Below are positions 1-12,245 of a stretch of DNA of 64,000 bases, in pieces. Made by a program: the position numbers and the translations under genes. The stretch spans positions 85,494,469 through 85,558,468 of the forward strand of contig JAKTNV010000005.1 in the NCBI GenBank assembly GCA_022747635.1, written 5' to 3'. Each line of letters starts with the position of its first letter. The stretch's first letter is position 1. This DNA is from Hetaerina americana. Lineage: Eukaryota; Arthropoda; Insecta; Odonata; Calopterygidae. Under the pieces are notes generated by a model, which was given only the letters and a program-made list of their open reading frames with translations, had not been told where the DNA came from and did not search any database.

Positions 1-778
1 AATTTTTGAAATATGTTCCTCCATCAGTATACATCCTTTTGATGCTCATTCCTTCACCATTAATTTAGCTATCAATATTCAGGCATATAGCAGGAGGAAG
101 GGGGACATTAGATACTCAGAGAGCTCCTTACTGGAGCCTTTCTTTACTTCCCCAAAAGTACGATAGAAATGAAAACTTTAGGAGTTGTAACATCAATCAA
201 GTAATGTTAATGCTGTTACTTTAACAATTCACTTTGCAGGAAAAAAAGTGTTTGGATATATAGGCATATTTTATGAAATTTTAAAACTGCATCAATCTAG
301 ATATTGTGTAAGTATTTCAAGCTGTAAGATATTTTTAACTTTCATATGGGAAGAGCATTGATAAAATGTTAACCCCATATAAAGCTTTTTCTTTCTTCAC
401 AGGTATACATCTGTTTCAATCTTATCATGATTTTTTTCATCATTTGATATTCTATTAAATTAAAAGATAACCTCAATTACAGATCATTTAGTTTTATTTC
501 ACACTGACATGATATTGCTTTAGTCCCAGTACTCGCTGTTTCTTAAGAGATATCTTAGTAACTCCATTTGCCGCCTTCATCTATGACCTAATCATGAAAC
601 CAGAGAAACATTCACCCCATACCATAAATAATGTGAACAAAAAGAGCTATGAAGGACAGCGATGAAGATAGGTTTACATTTTAACTCCAATAGCAACAAG
701 AATATTGTCTGAATGGCATGTGAGGTACTAATTAACTCTGCCTGCATCATTGATTAGCAATAATTAAACCATAAAACC

Positions 779-1055
779 ATAAACACAGTAATCAACCCGA
801 AGGTCAGTTTAGTAGGTGATGGTAGAGATCACCCAGTACTAAGCCCTATACGGGGTGTGAAATTCACACATCAGGGTAGGGGGGCCAGTTCCTTTCCCTG
901 TGCCGGTTATGGTTTCCCAGAAAGACCTGGTACCCGAAAAATCACACAGCTTGGGTGGAGCTGCAGGTGCCCAGAGTGCCTTGCCCGGGAATCGAACCCG
1001 GGACCCTCCGGTCAGCAGTCCAACGCTCTACCCACTGGACTACCGCGACCCTTTA
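779..1055 (-). repeat. SINE-A copy 1, tRNA-derived, full length
   Basis: On the minus strand the element starts at about 1055 with a tRNA-like head. It has an A-box-like segment (GTAGTCCAGTGGGTAGAGC) and a perfect B box (GGTTCGATTCC) inside a five-base-pair T stem (CCCGG/CCGGG). A non-tRNA body follows, ending near 779 in a short A/T-rich tail. The acceptor stem does not close, so this is a SINE rather than a working tRNA. It is the best preserved of the family copies in the window. Confidence 0.85.
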
Positions 1056-1218
1056 GCAATAACTATGGACTTTTAATTCTTAATACTGCCGTAAAAACAC
1101 CAAATAACATAAATACTTTGTCATAAGCAATCATAGTTGTGCACATAGCACCACAGTCCATGAGGCTATAGCCAATTTTCAAACAAAAGGTGTTTTCGTT
1201 TGACAATTCACGGAGTTA

Positions 1219-1300
1219 TAGGCTGCCTTGGTAGCTTAATTCATAAAAGCTCTCAGTTGTATGTCAAGGAGATCCAGGTTTGAACCCCAGTCCAGGTGAA
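1219..1300 (+). repeat. SINE-B copy, tRNA-like head
   Basis: An A-box-like segment (TTGGTAGCTTAATTCATAAA) and a B-box-like segment (AGGTTTGAACCCC) are spaced as in a tRNA. The block around 31003-31075 shares the pattern GCCTTGGTAGC...ATGTCAA.AGA.CCAGGTT, so the two look like one family. The body downstream of the head is not clearly conserved. Confidence 0.6.
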
Positions 1301-3405
1301 TGACTTTTACATTGAAATTCCAGAGATTCAGTATTCATCACATGACTCTATCAAAGTAATTGTACCAGTATCTCAAACAATTATTTGGATATCATTAATA
1401 TCTTTTATTAATGACACAAAATTTTATATTTTTATAGGAAAGACTTTCCAATTTTCCTGTTTACAACAGATCATAATCTTCAGAAAATTGTAATGATAAA
1501 CTTAAGTAACTGTCATATTTAAAAAAAAATAAGAAGTTTTAAATTAACAGTCCTATAAAGACAAAGGAACTTCACTTTTCTTCACATTTATTTGTTATGA
1601 CAAAAGGCACAATGCTGCCTTATAGCATAGTAATTCGGTGCCAATAAAATAAAATAAAATTTTTTTTTGTGTTAATGGATATGCATCACTGATAGAATAT
1701 CAGTCAAGACTATGTAGCAGGCATATTAAAATTGAATGCAGGTTTAACATTTCATGCATAGGTATTTGTTGAAGAAATTGAATATAGCATGCAGATTTCC
1801 AGGAATATACCTTGATCTTTCTTCATTCTAAAGGTATTTGAATGTCAGTAGCTCTTTTAGATTTAGGTAATAGTCATGACTACTGGACTACTTCAAGGCA
1901 TCAGAATATTGTATTACAACTGGTGGCCACGCTGGTGGGATATTCTCCTAACTGCTGCGCTTTTGGAAAAGTCTGACAAACCATCTGAATTAAATATTCA
2001 ACTATTGGACAGTTGTCACCTAACAGTCCCAACTAGTCATCTTTCCCAAGAGATTAGCCACACAATGCTTCTTTCGTCTAAGGCATTTCAGAATGCCACA
2101 TTCACTATTTAAAAGACATTATCTTCTAAAAAAATTATTTTCTTTCACCTCATTCCATAAACCTAGGATAATAACTTCTAATCAGATCCTTCAACAATCT
2201 CCCGCCAAACAAAATCTCCTCCACGCATTGGGTTTTCAATCTAAGAATTTTATTTAGCAGCTCCCTTTTCTCTCCCAACTGCATTAACTTTGCAAAGCTG
2301 TCTTCTTTTTGACTTATTTCATCTCACATTCATATCTCAAAATTACACCTACACTCCCTATTTTTTTTTACTTGCTAGTCTCCATATATAAATATGCACC
2401 AATCATTCCTTTCAAACATCCATAGTAAATCCCTCTGTTAATTACATCTTTGGTCAATTCAATTCTTCTTCTAATACCTTAACTTCTTCGCACATTCTTG
2501 TCTGAAATATTGCCATAGCATGCAAATCTCAGATGCATTAAATTTTGAGAACTTAATTATTCCCCAATTCCATTCCTTCGAAAGACAACTGGAATACACT
2601 TAACAATGAAATTCACCATTATTACATCAAGTACTCGTTTTTCTTGGAATGTTATATCAACAAAATTTTGTATAACTTTAGGAAACGGTTTAGTGCAGCA
2701 CTTGAATGACAGTTGAATGTTCTTAGGGAAATGTCTCAGGAGTTTAGAGACAACGGGGAATACAGGTTGACCAGGGCTCCACCATGACTACATGGGTGAG
2801 AATGAAAATTGGATTCAGCCACCCAGGTATCAGCCAGGGTTAAAACCCTAGGCTAACAGTAGCAAACGCTATAATATTCTAAGAGGGAAGAAAGGAGAAA
2901 TGGAGACTGAAAAGGCTTTGTACTACCAGACACCAGGTGATATATAGTAGTCAAACAGTTATTTAGGCATTGAATGCACTACTTGCCTTTTCTAACCTCT
3001 GAGACAATTTTCTCTTCCCACTGTTACCTCATGGGATATCCAACTTGTTTTAAGCCACTAGGATCAATAACCAAAATATAAGATCACTGAATAGTACAGC
3101 ATGGTCTTATCATTTTAGATTGATTAATCAGATAAATGTATTTAGAATATTATGAACTCTAATCTACAACAGTTAAGAATCTTAATATTTTTTCTCGCTA
3201 ATATTATAAAAATATATGTTTCTTCAAAGAACTGCTGGAGATGCCACAACATTACCTTTTAATGGAGTCATCCACTAATATGAATTAAAATGCAACATTT
3301 TCAAAGTCTAGAAATCATTTGCTGGATTTGAATCCCAATCAAGACAAATGATTTTTCACACTTTGAAATAGGATAAATGCATTTATATGAATACATATGT
3401 GTGTA

Positions 3406-3408
<3 letters not shown>

Positions 3409-3485
<77 letters not shown>

Positions 3486-3488
3486 CAC

Positions 3489-3566
<78 letters not shown>
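3409..3566. repeat. (AT)n microsatellite, interrupted
   Basis: There are two long pure AT tracts (about 3409-3476 and 3491-3566), separated by a short CA-rich interruption containing GCACAG. The alternating Ile-Tyr frames across it are artefacts of the repeat. Confidence 0.98.
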
Positions 3567-3571
<5 letters not shown>

Positions 3572-3612
3572 CTTCGAAATGGAACGCTCTTCGGCGACGC
3601 ACAAATATATAA

Positions 3613-3810
3613 AAACACAGATGTAGATTTTTAGAATATAGAGACACAAAGAAAGGACACTCACAATTTGTTATTTTACGTTTCGACAGCACGGCTGTCG
3701 TCTTCAGAAGTCGTTCTGAAGACGACAGCCGTGCTGTCGAAACGTAAAATAACAAATTGCGAGTGTCCTTTCTTTGTGTCTCTATATTCTAAAAATCTAC
3801 ATCTGTGTTT
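3613..3810. repeat. Near-perfect 97-bp inverted repeat with 4-nt loop
   Basis: The left arm (3613-3709) and right arm (3714-3810) are reverse complements over about 97 bp with one mismatch, and the loop is GTCG. The outer ends run into AT repeats on both sides. Within each arm lies a smaller hairpin (CGACAGC/GCTGTCG) flanked by CTGAAGA and AAAC. The layout resembles terminal repeats of Penelope-like elements in inverted orientation, but no reverse transcriptase or GIY-YIG coding sequence is seen nearby. Confidence 0.9.
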
Positions 3811-5779
3811 ATATATATATATATTCCCAGATAGAAGCAAGATGGAATTCTTCTTGGATCTCGGGATGTTGCGCACAGCTGGACAAGCCAGCTTTGAAAC
3901 TGGCTCTGCGGTCCAGCTGTCTTGTTTAGTGTGAGGCAACTGGTCAAATCTATCCAAAATCCAAGCTCTTTTATTGGCCTTGTCATTGATCTGCAAATAC
4001 ACTTAGGATTCATTGGTTTTGGTTTAAAATATCATCAAAGTTTTATATGTGAAGATACCTGCACAGCACACAAAACACACACAGTAAAAAAGGAAGAAAG
4101 AGATCAAGAGGACCAAGAGGTGTGAGTTGCCCCCTAAATCTCCAAAGTCCATCCCCATCCACATTGCTGAGAACCACAACTTTTGCCTTTAATTTCAGTA
4201 GAAAGAGTGTTGGGGAGGGAGGGATGTGAGAGGGTTTTAGATACCTTGGTCTAGTCAAGAGAGACAGAGAAGGCTAAAAGTCTCTTTAACGTCACTGTCT
4301 TTTGCAAAGCACAAAGGCTTTAAGTGAGAAAATATAGGAATCAGAAGCCATCAGAATTAAATTTTCTTACCAACACACAAGGTGTAATGCCTTCATCCAC
4401 CTCATCCATATCCAGTTGGGTTGGTATCATTATAACAAAGACAATTCAATGCTAGGTTACAGTTACCAACTAAACTCAGTGCCAAGGTCTTGCAAATTAT
4501 TCTCACTCCAACATACATTGGTCGCATGGATCATGAATATTGAATTGGGGAAATAGATGCTAGAACTAGCAGACTGAAGGACATTATCTTCCCACGGACA
4601 ATACTTGATAGCAACTGCAGCATTGATAATAGCAAAAATCCCACTTGCCACCCACAGCATCTAGGGAATAATTAGATTTAGTCAAATGCATTCACTTTCA
4701 CTAATCTCGTGTGTTTTTGCTGTCAAAACCCTTTCCGCACGGCACTGCCATTAGAAAATGTTGTGCTGGTTACAGGATTGCTTTTCTTGTTTTTGAGTTT
4801 CCCCTTCCATCCCTCTTCTCTCTCTGTGGGGGGACCCTCCTGCTTACTACAGCATTGGGTCACATTCCCTACTTTGAGGACCTTTTGGCTTTCGTCGGCC
4901 TTTGGGGGCTGGGACCATGATTCACATGTCCATGTGATGGTGGAATTTCTCCTCCTTACTTTTCAATTTTAATTTTTACGTTAATGGATAAATGTTTACT
5001 ACATGCTAAGGTGCATGTGTATGTTAGTTGATAGTACATATATTTGCATGCGTTTAAGATAAAAAAGTTTTTGTATGAATATATACGCTACTGTGGGCGT
5101 AGGTTTGCACGAATATGTTGATTTTGCATGTGGTTTTACTCTCTTTATGGGTGGTCAGCCCCCTATGGTGGCTTGCGAGGTATTATGTAGATGTGTTCAT
5201 TGTCTTGAGCCTCTGCCATACACCCTACCATCCTTTTAATTTCCATCAGATGCTCTTCACTGCTCCACCTTCCAACAGAAGTCACTTCATACTTCCTTCC
5301 AATGAACATTTTGCCACTCTCTAAAAAATACACTTAATAATAATTTGTGCGTCAAAAACTGATAATTTAACATTCATGCCAAACTATTACCATCGCTGTG
5401 GGCTTTCACATGAAAAACATACATCGCCTACAAAAATCTATCATCAGACACCATTCTAGGTTTTGCATACTGATAGGGTTAACGTTTTTTACATTTTAAA
5501 TGTCAAATAAACAATGGACTTCCGTGAGTCTGTATACATAAAATCATCATCCCGTACTTATTATTACTTGAGAATTCTATCAGTCAAGGATGGTTTTGTA
5601 TGGGTACAGACTTAACAATGGTACAATGATGCATTTTCTTACTTCTCCTTGAAAAAACAACCTTACAACCGACACTACAATAGGTCCCTCTCACAATCCA
5701 CATACTTATATTTGTACTTTTTTTACACTTCTGTCATTTGTACTAGTGTATTGTACTTGAGAAGAAGAAATGGGGAAAA

Positions 5780-6042
5780 ATGTGAATATTAAAAAAACCA
5801 TAAATGCAGTAATCTACCCAAAGGTCGGTTTGGTAGGTGAGGGTAGAGTTCACCAAGTACAAAGCCCAACGGCGTGTGAAATTCACACATCAGCGTATGG
5901 GGGCCAGTGCATCACTCTGTGCTGGTTATGGTTTCCCACGAAGATCTGGTACACAAAAAAACACATAGCTGCATGAGCTGTAGGTCCCCGGGACCCTCCA
6001 GTCAGTAGTCCAGCGCTCTACCCCCTGGACTACCACAACCCA
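5780..6042 (-). repeat. SINE-A copy 2
   Basis: The body is collinear with copy 1, including the segments giving GTGAAATTCACACATCAG and GGTTATGGTTTCCCA on the plus strand. The tRNA-like head is on the right (AGTCCAGGGGGTAGAGCGC on the minus strand). The B box is partly deleted, so it should not be transcribed from its own promoter. Confidence 0.8.
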
Positions 6043-8897
6043 CATGTAAATATTAATTAAGAAAATTGAAAACCTACCATTAAAATTCAGTTCAGTCAGT
6101 GTAAAGTTCTGTATTTGCATGCTCCATAAACAAAAATACAACAGCCCCACTGAACTCTACCATTTCCTGTCTCCTCTCACACTTTTAACCCTGCTCTCTT
6201 GGACTTTCCTTCTTTGTATTTTTAAATGTTCAACATTTATTAATAGTATTCAGTGTTCTCTTTCTCCTGGCTTTATGACTGCATATCTTGATATGATTAT
6301 TTATATTGGACATAACTTTTTGCTAAAAAAGTACTCACTTTCCACTTTGCATGACCTGGGCTTGTATCATAACATTATTATGCGCACAGTATCAGAAATA
6401 CGATGTAATATTTTCAAAAGGGGGAGCATGGATAGCAGGTTGTATGGGATATGCTCAGATGGGGAAGGATTCTGTTGTCTGCCCACGGTGTTGAAGGCTA
6501 AATAATGGACAAGGAAGATCAGTTGATGACTGAGTTGAAGGGTGTTAGCAGATGGGGAATGGATGTCAGTGCCATAGGGGTCAAATATACTGTTATTTCT
6601 TGGAAATATATCCGATTAACTGGGGAAACATCTACCCATGAAATGCATAGCTTATTACAATAAAGTCAAACTGAGGATACTGGTTGACTGCAATTAAGAC
6701 AAAAATGCATAAAAACAGGGTGTACAAACTGCAATGCAGAGACTGTCCAGCAATTTGTAGAGGCCAATTGGGGAGGAAGTTTAAATACAAGACTAGGGAG
6801 TTGAAATTTGTTCTTGGAAAGAAAATTCTGAATCACTCTTTACTTTACATCTCTTTATAAAGAGTGATACTATAATATTTGACCCTACTATAATCCCTTT
6901 CCTGGATACTGAACCTAGACTTGATTTTCTATAACAACGTAAACTGTTTGAAATGTTGAGGAAAATCCTCTCTTTTAATCAATGCATAGAACCCTTGCCC
7001 ACATTGATGTTGTCCATCACACCTTGAACCCTGGGTCACTTCCATCCCCCCCCCCTCAGTGCTTACCTACTCAGCCATCACTTTATCTTCCTCCTTCTCC
7101 TTTAACCTGCAACACAGTCACAGACAATATAACTCTCTCCCACAATCTTGCGTCCAAGCCATCCTCTTTTTAAATTATAAGAAACTTTCAGTTTCCGTTA
7201 ACTTGTTGCTCATTATGAAATGATGTTGAGAAACCTGGATCAACATAATTAAAGTGCATTGGAAAAATAAGTACTTGCAGCTTTTCTGATTGCACCTCTT
7301 GGGATTCTCAATGGAACATTAGATCTTCCCCTCATACAATATTTCATCATCTGTGATTTTTTTTCCCGAAGCTTGAGAGATATCAGTACATACTTGCGGC
7401 AAATTAACATAATTGGGCATACACAGATTTATCATGCCCGTTACTCTCAATTGCGATCTTCATAGAGACAAATTCTTTTTCTTTAAGCAGGGCCAAGGCA
7501 ACTAAATAGATTTTAGAATACCAATAGATTTTATTTTTATCATAAGTGGATGTTGACCTTTGATAAATGGCCATGTCGCCACTCTAGAAGGAGTTAACAG
7601 GATCCACTACTTTTTCAGAGATTCACTCATCTTTATAATGCTCCTGGAACATATTTCTTTAATTCCAATTAGGGTAGAACTTTCCTTCCTTTTTGTTCAG
7701 CGAGATTCATACAATTTCCAGTTTTCCCCATTCTGAGAACAAACCAGGCACAAGAGGATTGGGGATGGGAAGTATATAAATGTTTACTGGTGAATCGGAA
7801 ACTGAAATCTTTTAACTATACTGGTAAAAACAATTATTTTATTTCTGTTGGAATTTTTATTTTCCTGCCATCTTTGATGGTATTTACCAAATTTTCGATT
7901 TTTTCCAAATTTTATTAAGATTTTTGTCAAAATTGTTGGTCAAAGTATACCAATGTATTGATATTTTTATGTGAGATATCAGAAACCTTGGTTTTTTTAT
8001 CCCCTCCAATTTTTCTTTTAAGATGATAACATTTTACGATCCCATCGGTTGAAATTCTGATCTCATACCTATCTCTTATGATTCTGCAATGCTAGCAAAT
8101 TATGATTGTAACCCTTTTGCTAGCCAAGCTAGTTAACCAAAGCTTTGCCATCAGAACCATATCTTACAAATCCATCCCAATCTAACTTTCTTCCCTCCCT
8201 CCAGTCCTTCCCATGCAACCCATTCCATTCCATGAGCATTAACAAGGCTTTTAACTGGTAATATAGGTAATAAATAATAATATTGAAATATATACTTATG
8301 AATTATCAACCATTTTACCATTAATTACAATAATATTCATATTATCATTATTCGTTCTTTCCGAACAATTGGACTGCACTCATTTAATTTGGAATCGAGC
8401 TATATGTGAGTCTGGAAGTTAGCACTATGTAATTATGAAATCAAACAAAAAGGTGGATTGGGCATGCTGGAATCCAGCTGGTTAAATAAGCCTGAAAGCA
8501 GGTGATAAAAATCTAACTGGATTTCGGTTAATCTAGCCAGATTCCAGCTTTCACATAGGATACATCCAGCTGAATTCCGGCTTTTACAATGGAAATGACC
8601 AGCCTACATTCAAACTGATTTAGATTTTAACTAGTTAACTATAATATACCATAATCACACCACAATGTTCGCAGACTTTCACCGCGTATGTACACAGTTG
8701 TAGGCTCTCATGTAAACATCGATACACTGTATTCGTTGATCACTTTCTCTACGCACAAATTCAACGCTTCGGGATAATTTATAATGGGAAATTAGTAAAT
8801 TTAATCTAGCTAATGGCTGTCTAATACGAACATCTTAAGAAATTCCATTATTTATAACCATAACACCCGCCCATTTACCATTGCAACGCTCGTGGAT

Positions 8898-8905
8898 TGA
8901 CGTGG
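8898..8905 (+). promoter_or_regulatory. UPR element-like site upstream of TMED2
   Basis: The octamer TGACGTGG is an exact match to the unfolded protein response element bound by XBP1 and ATF6. It lies 179 bp upstream of the TMED2 start codon. p24 cargo receptors belong to the secretory set commonly induced by ER stress, so the position makes biological sense. No TATA box is obvious. An eight-base match can arise by chance. Confidence 0.45.
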
Positions 8906-9083
8906 CTATAATAAGAAAAGGATAGGCGGCGCTGTAATCGTATTGAAGACATGTCTGTTACGGTACTGAAAGTGTGAAGTGCAATATTTAACAGGTTATA
9001 CGGGAAAAAGCGAGCCGTAGTGTGTTGATTAGACTAATTAAGTGATTTATTTCAATTAGTGCGAAGTATAATTGTTTCCTGCC

Positions 9084-9888
9084 ATGAATAGTACAATGAC
9101 TTTCTTACATGGATATGTTATATTTCTAATACTTACGTGGTGCAGTATAACTACAGCATATTTTATAACTGTAGATGCACACGCAGAAGAATGTTTTTTT
9201 GATAAAGTTGAAAGTGGAACGAAAATGGGTAATTATTCTTGCGCTTGTTCAAATATTAGTAATCACCGTGCACCTGGTATCATCATTAAACATTTCTTTC
9301 TACAGGCCTGATGTTTGAAATTGCCGAGGGTGGTTTCCTAGACATTGATGTAAAAATTGTTGGACCTGATAATAAAATAATTTACGAAGGCGTTAGAGAA
9401 ACCAGTGGAAAGTATACTTTCGCTGCTCACGCCCCTGGAGTTTATACGTACTGCTTTAGCAATAAAATGTCAACAATGACTCCCAAAGTTGTTATGTTCA
9501 ATATGGATGTTGGAGAGGCTCCCTCTAAGGATACAGCGGAAGAAACTGATGGTAATAATTTACTTATACCGAAATTAAAGATTGTGTAACGGCATCTCAT
9601 GGTTTTACACAATATTCTTCTCCCATTCAACAATTTCAATGTGCCTCTATTTCAGTTCATCATAATAAACTGGACGAAATGATACGAGAGTTGGCTACTA
9701 CCTTGACTGGAGTCAAGCACGAGCAAGAGTACATGCAGGTCCGAGACCGTATTCATCGCAGCATTAACGAAAGCACTAACTCCCGTGTTGTTATGTGGTC
9801 ATTTTTCGAGGCGGTAGTACTTGTGGCAATGACAGTTGGACAAATTTATTATCTGAAGAGGTTCTTCGAGGTACGGAGAGTAGTGTGA
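9084..9888 (+). CDS. TMED2: TMED2-type p24 cargo receptor (three exons)
   Basis: The coding exons are 9084-9228, 9306-9551 and 9656-9888, joined at GT/AG sites with phases 1 and 1, giving 207 aa (human TMED2 has 201). After a signal peptide the mature protein begins [14 protein letters not shown], which is diagnostic for the p24-beta class. The GOLD domain follows with [13 protein letters not shown] and [10 protein letters not shown] coiled coil contains [19 protein letters not shown] single membrane span leads to the cytosolic tail [13 protein letters not shown], with the paired aromatics and basic residues used for COPII and COPI binding. The protein cycles between ER and Golgi and helps package cargo such as GPI-anchored proteins. 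The start at 9084 has a good context (GCCATGA); an in-frame ATG at 9096 is an alternative. Drosophila CHOp24 is the presumed orthologue. Confidence 0.97.
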
Positions 9889-10006
9889 AAGGACAAAAAC
9901 TAACAATAAGTTGTGGACAATTTTTCTTCGTGACCGTTGTGGTTGTGCAGGATGTGGCTGTGGTCTCCACTTTCCAAATATTTCTTACAAGCTGTGAGTT
10001 GATTAA

Positions 10007-10050
10007 AATAAAAATTGTTTTGTCATAAGCAGTGTATTCTTTTAAATAAA
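10007..10050 (+). terminator. TMED2 polyadenylation signals
   Basis: AATAAA occurs at 10007-10012 and again at 10045-10050, 119 and 157 bp past the TMED2 stop. The distal one lies only about 15 bp before the stop codon of the convergent MRPL18 gene. Confidence 0.6.
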
Positions 10051-10065
10051 TACAAAAACGAATTA

Positions 10066-11018
10066 CTAATCGTCTGACACTTCCCATGGTTTAACGGGCC
10101 GTAACTGATCCCATGGTTTATAACCTTCAAATCTATCCGGCTCACTTAACATAATCCCATTCTTCTCCATTACTTCAAAGAAGGAGGCCAGCTACAAGGA
10201 AGAATATAATAATCAATAAAAACTAATGACCTTATGGGACTGACATGAAGAAAGTACTATGATTAAGCAGGTCAGAATCTTACCTTTTCAGTTTTGGGTA
10301 ACTCTTTAGTATACTCTGTTTTCATTTCAATCACCCCGCTTTCTAAACAACGTTGGCTTAGCACTCGAGCAACGTTAACATAAGCAGACGCATCATTCGT
10401 CCTGTCAAGAGAAATGCAATGAACAACACTACTGTACATACAACAGAGGTTTCTGTTAATTCAGGTGTTAGGGCCATGACAAAATGTTGAATTATTGCTC
10501 AGGGTACAAATTTGCGGCGTACTTCGTGACATAAAACAGTGAAACAAACAGCTGTAATCTTGGGTATGACTTAGCAAAGAATACTAATACAAACCTATAG
10601 AGGTGTTTTCGAATGCACCACTCGTTTGAAGAGGCAGAGACTACAGTCGAACCAGTGTAGTGCACCACCCGTGCTGTTATGTGACGACCACTTGGAGTTA
10701 AAACTAATCTGTGGTGGTAAAAACATTATAATCATGGGATTTTAAAACTTATTATCATTACATATGGCATTTAGCTATCATATACTCTTACTTGTGCCAG
10801 AAGTCTCGACCAGGCTTGTCTACGTGATAACCTTTAGGCTTGTATGCCACCCGAATCCTTTCCAAGTTGCGCGGGTTGCGATTGACTAAGCTTGGTAATA
10901 CTACGTCATTAGCGCTGATAGGGGAATCAATTGATACCTGTGAATACCTTAACATATTCGAGCATCCCCTTAAATCCCTACATTTAATTCTTCCAAGGGA
11001 AACCAACAACGAATTCAT
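10066..11018 (-). CDS. MRPL18: Mitochondrial large-subunit ribosomal protein L18 (four exons)
   Basis: In transcript order the coding exons are 11018-10792, 10708-10595, 10401-10284 and 10191-10066. All have GT/AG sites and compatible phases (2, 2, 0), giving 194 aa (human protein about 180). The N-terminus is basic and hydroxyl-rich, fitting a mitochondrial presequence. The uL18 family core follows, with [15 protein letters not shown], then [32 protein letters not shown] and [13 protein letters not shown]. The order and wording match animal MRPL18. It binds 5S or structural rRNA in the central protuberance of the mitoribosome. It is convergent with TMED2, and no minus-strand AATAAA lies between the two stop codons. 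Confidence 0.96.
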
Positions 11019-11869
11019 ACTGGAACAAATTATACAGGGAACCGAATGCCTGAGCTAAGAACAAAAAACAAGCATATAATTTCAAATTGAAATTCAACTT
11101 CTACTAGCTACGTTTAACATATTTGAGAGAAACTCTGTGTTTAATGTTCCATCATGCCATTAACACAAATTCTTACAATACACTAAAGGTTTCTAGACGC
11201 ACGTTCAACGTCTTGGAGAAAATATGAAACAAATGACAACAGCAGCTCCGACGATTTAGTTGGAGGGGGGGAAGGAGGGAAGATTCATAATCTCAATTGC
11301 ACGAGAAGAGGGGGATTGATGAATGGTATTTTAATTTCTTCCTTTTAAATTTTCTTTCCTGTTCGTAAATAATTGATCAAATAACGTTTTACAAGTTATT
11401 GCAAAACAGTAGAAATTCAACCAACACAACTAGAGATGTTTTTATCATTGCTCTTGATGAAAAATTAAGATGAACATGGGCAGTGTCCTACTGATCTATC
11501 ATATTTTCATTTAATCGCAAATATAACAAAAACTGATATATCTTCATTCTATAGATGTATGCCATTTTTACTACTTATTAAAGCAGAAATGCTAAAAATT
11601 TAGATTTTAAACTCTTTTTTTTAGTAGACTTTTAAATGTTTTGCCAAGGACTAGATCACGCATTAGTTGTGACTTGCACAGCCTTGATGTTTTACTTTTT
11701 AATGAAATGCAAGGATGGTTGATGCTGTAAACATTAAACCCATGTATACATTCGAACAACCAACAATCGCCATGGGAATGAAAAATTATGATAAAAAATG
11801 ATATCTCAATAGGTCCTATTCAAGAGGTTAGTCAAAATGTATTTATTGCAGAAAAATTGAAGGGTACTT

Positions 11870-12245
11870 GGGAATATGTCGGAAAAACAATCTATTATAA
11901 CTATACTATATTTTGGGAAAAGAGAATCCTCCAAATATCTCTTTAAAAAACTCAACATTGCCACCACTAGCAATACATATATATTTGAGTTATTAATCAT
12001 AGCCATGAAAAATAATTCAAATCTTAACTTTAACGTCCTTGGGTATGATAATTGCAAAATACATACACACGTAAATAAAATTCATGTTCAGTCAAGAAGA
12101 CAAGAGTGGACAAAAAGAAGTAATTTTTTTACAAGGGTGTTAAACTTCATAATAATTTATGGAATGCATTAAGAATATAGAATATATCAAAGTATTTAAC
12201 AGGAAAAAATTCTTTTCTTTTTAAACTCTTTTATGAATTAAACAA
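11870..12245 (+). mobile_element. CR1/Jockey-like LINE, RT C-terminal remnant
   Basis: The plus-strand frame SSKYLFKKLNI...YIFELLIIAMKNNS is followed, after small frame changes, by IHVQSRRQEWTKRS and a segment resembling LWNALR...IKVFNRKK. This is the layout of the domain after the RT in many arthropod LINEs (short helix, THxHxTR-type stretch, then FNxLP...). Frame breaks show it is dead. No EN or RT palm precedes it, so it is a 5'-truncated insertion. Confidence 0.55.

Larger units (their letters stand above)
1..8870. other. Gene-free AT-rich flank
   Basis: No conserved exon was recognised on either strand. The stretch holds two SINE-A copies (about 780-1055 and 5780-6042), a second tRNA-like SINE (about 1219-1300), the (AT)n tract and inverted repeat at 3409-3825, and otherwise unassigned AT-rich sequence. 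The longest open frames, such as 6119-6505 (+), show no recognisable domain and no conserved splice context. Confidence 0.6.

Noticed and set aside
983..1055. Possible functional tRNA gene on the minus strand
   Set aside because: A and B boxes are good, but the 3' acceptor strand does not pair with GGGTCGC and a SINE body follows; sister copies share the layout.
3301..3755. Several frames of alternating Ile-Tyr residues
   Set aside because: They translate the AT microsatellite on both strands and are not genes.
4463..4660. 65-aa minus-strand frame starting right after a CCTAG acceptor-like site
   Set aside because: No recognisable family, no partner exon and no conserved donor; probably chance.
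6119..6505. 128-aa plus-strand frame
   Set aside because: Hydrophobic AT-rich translation without domain, splice or start context; treated as random.
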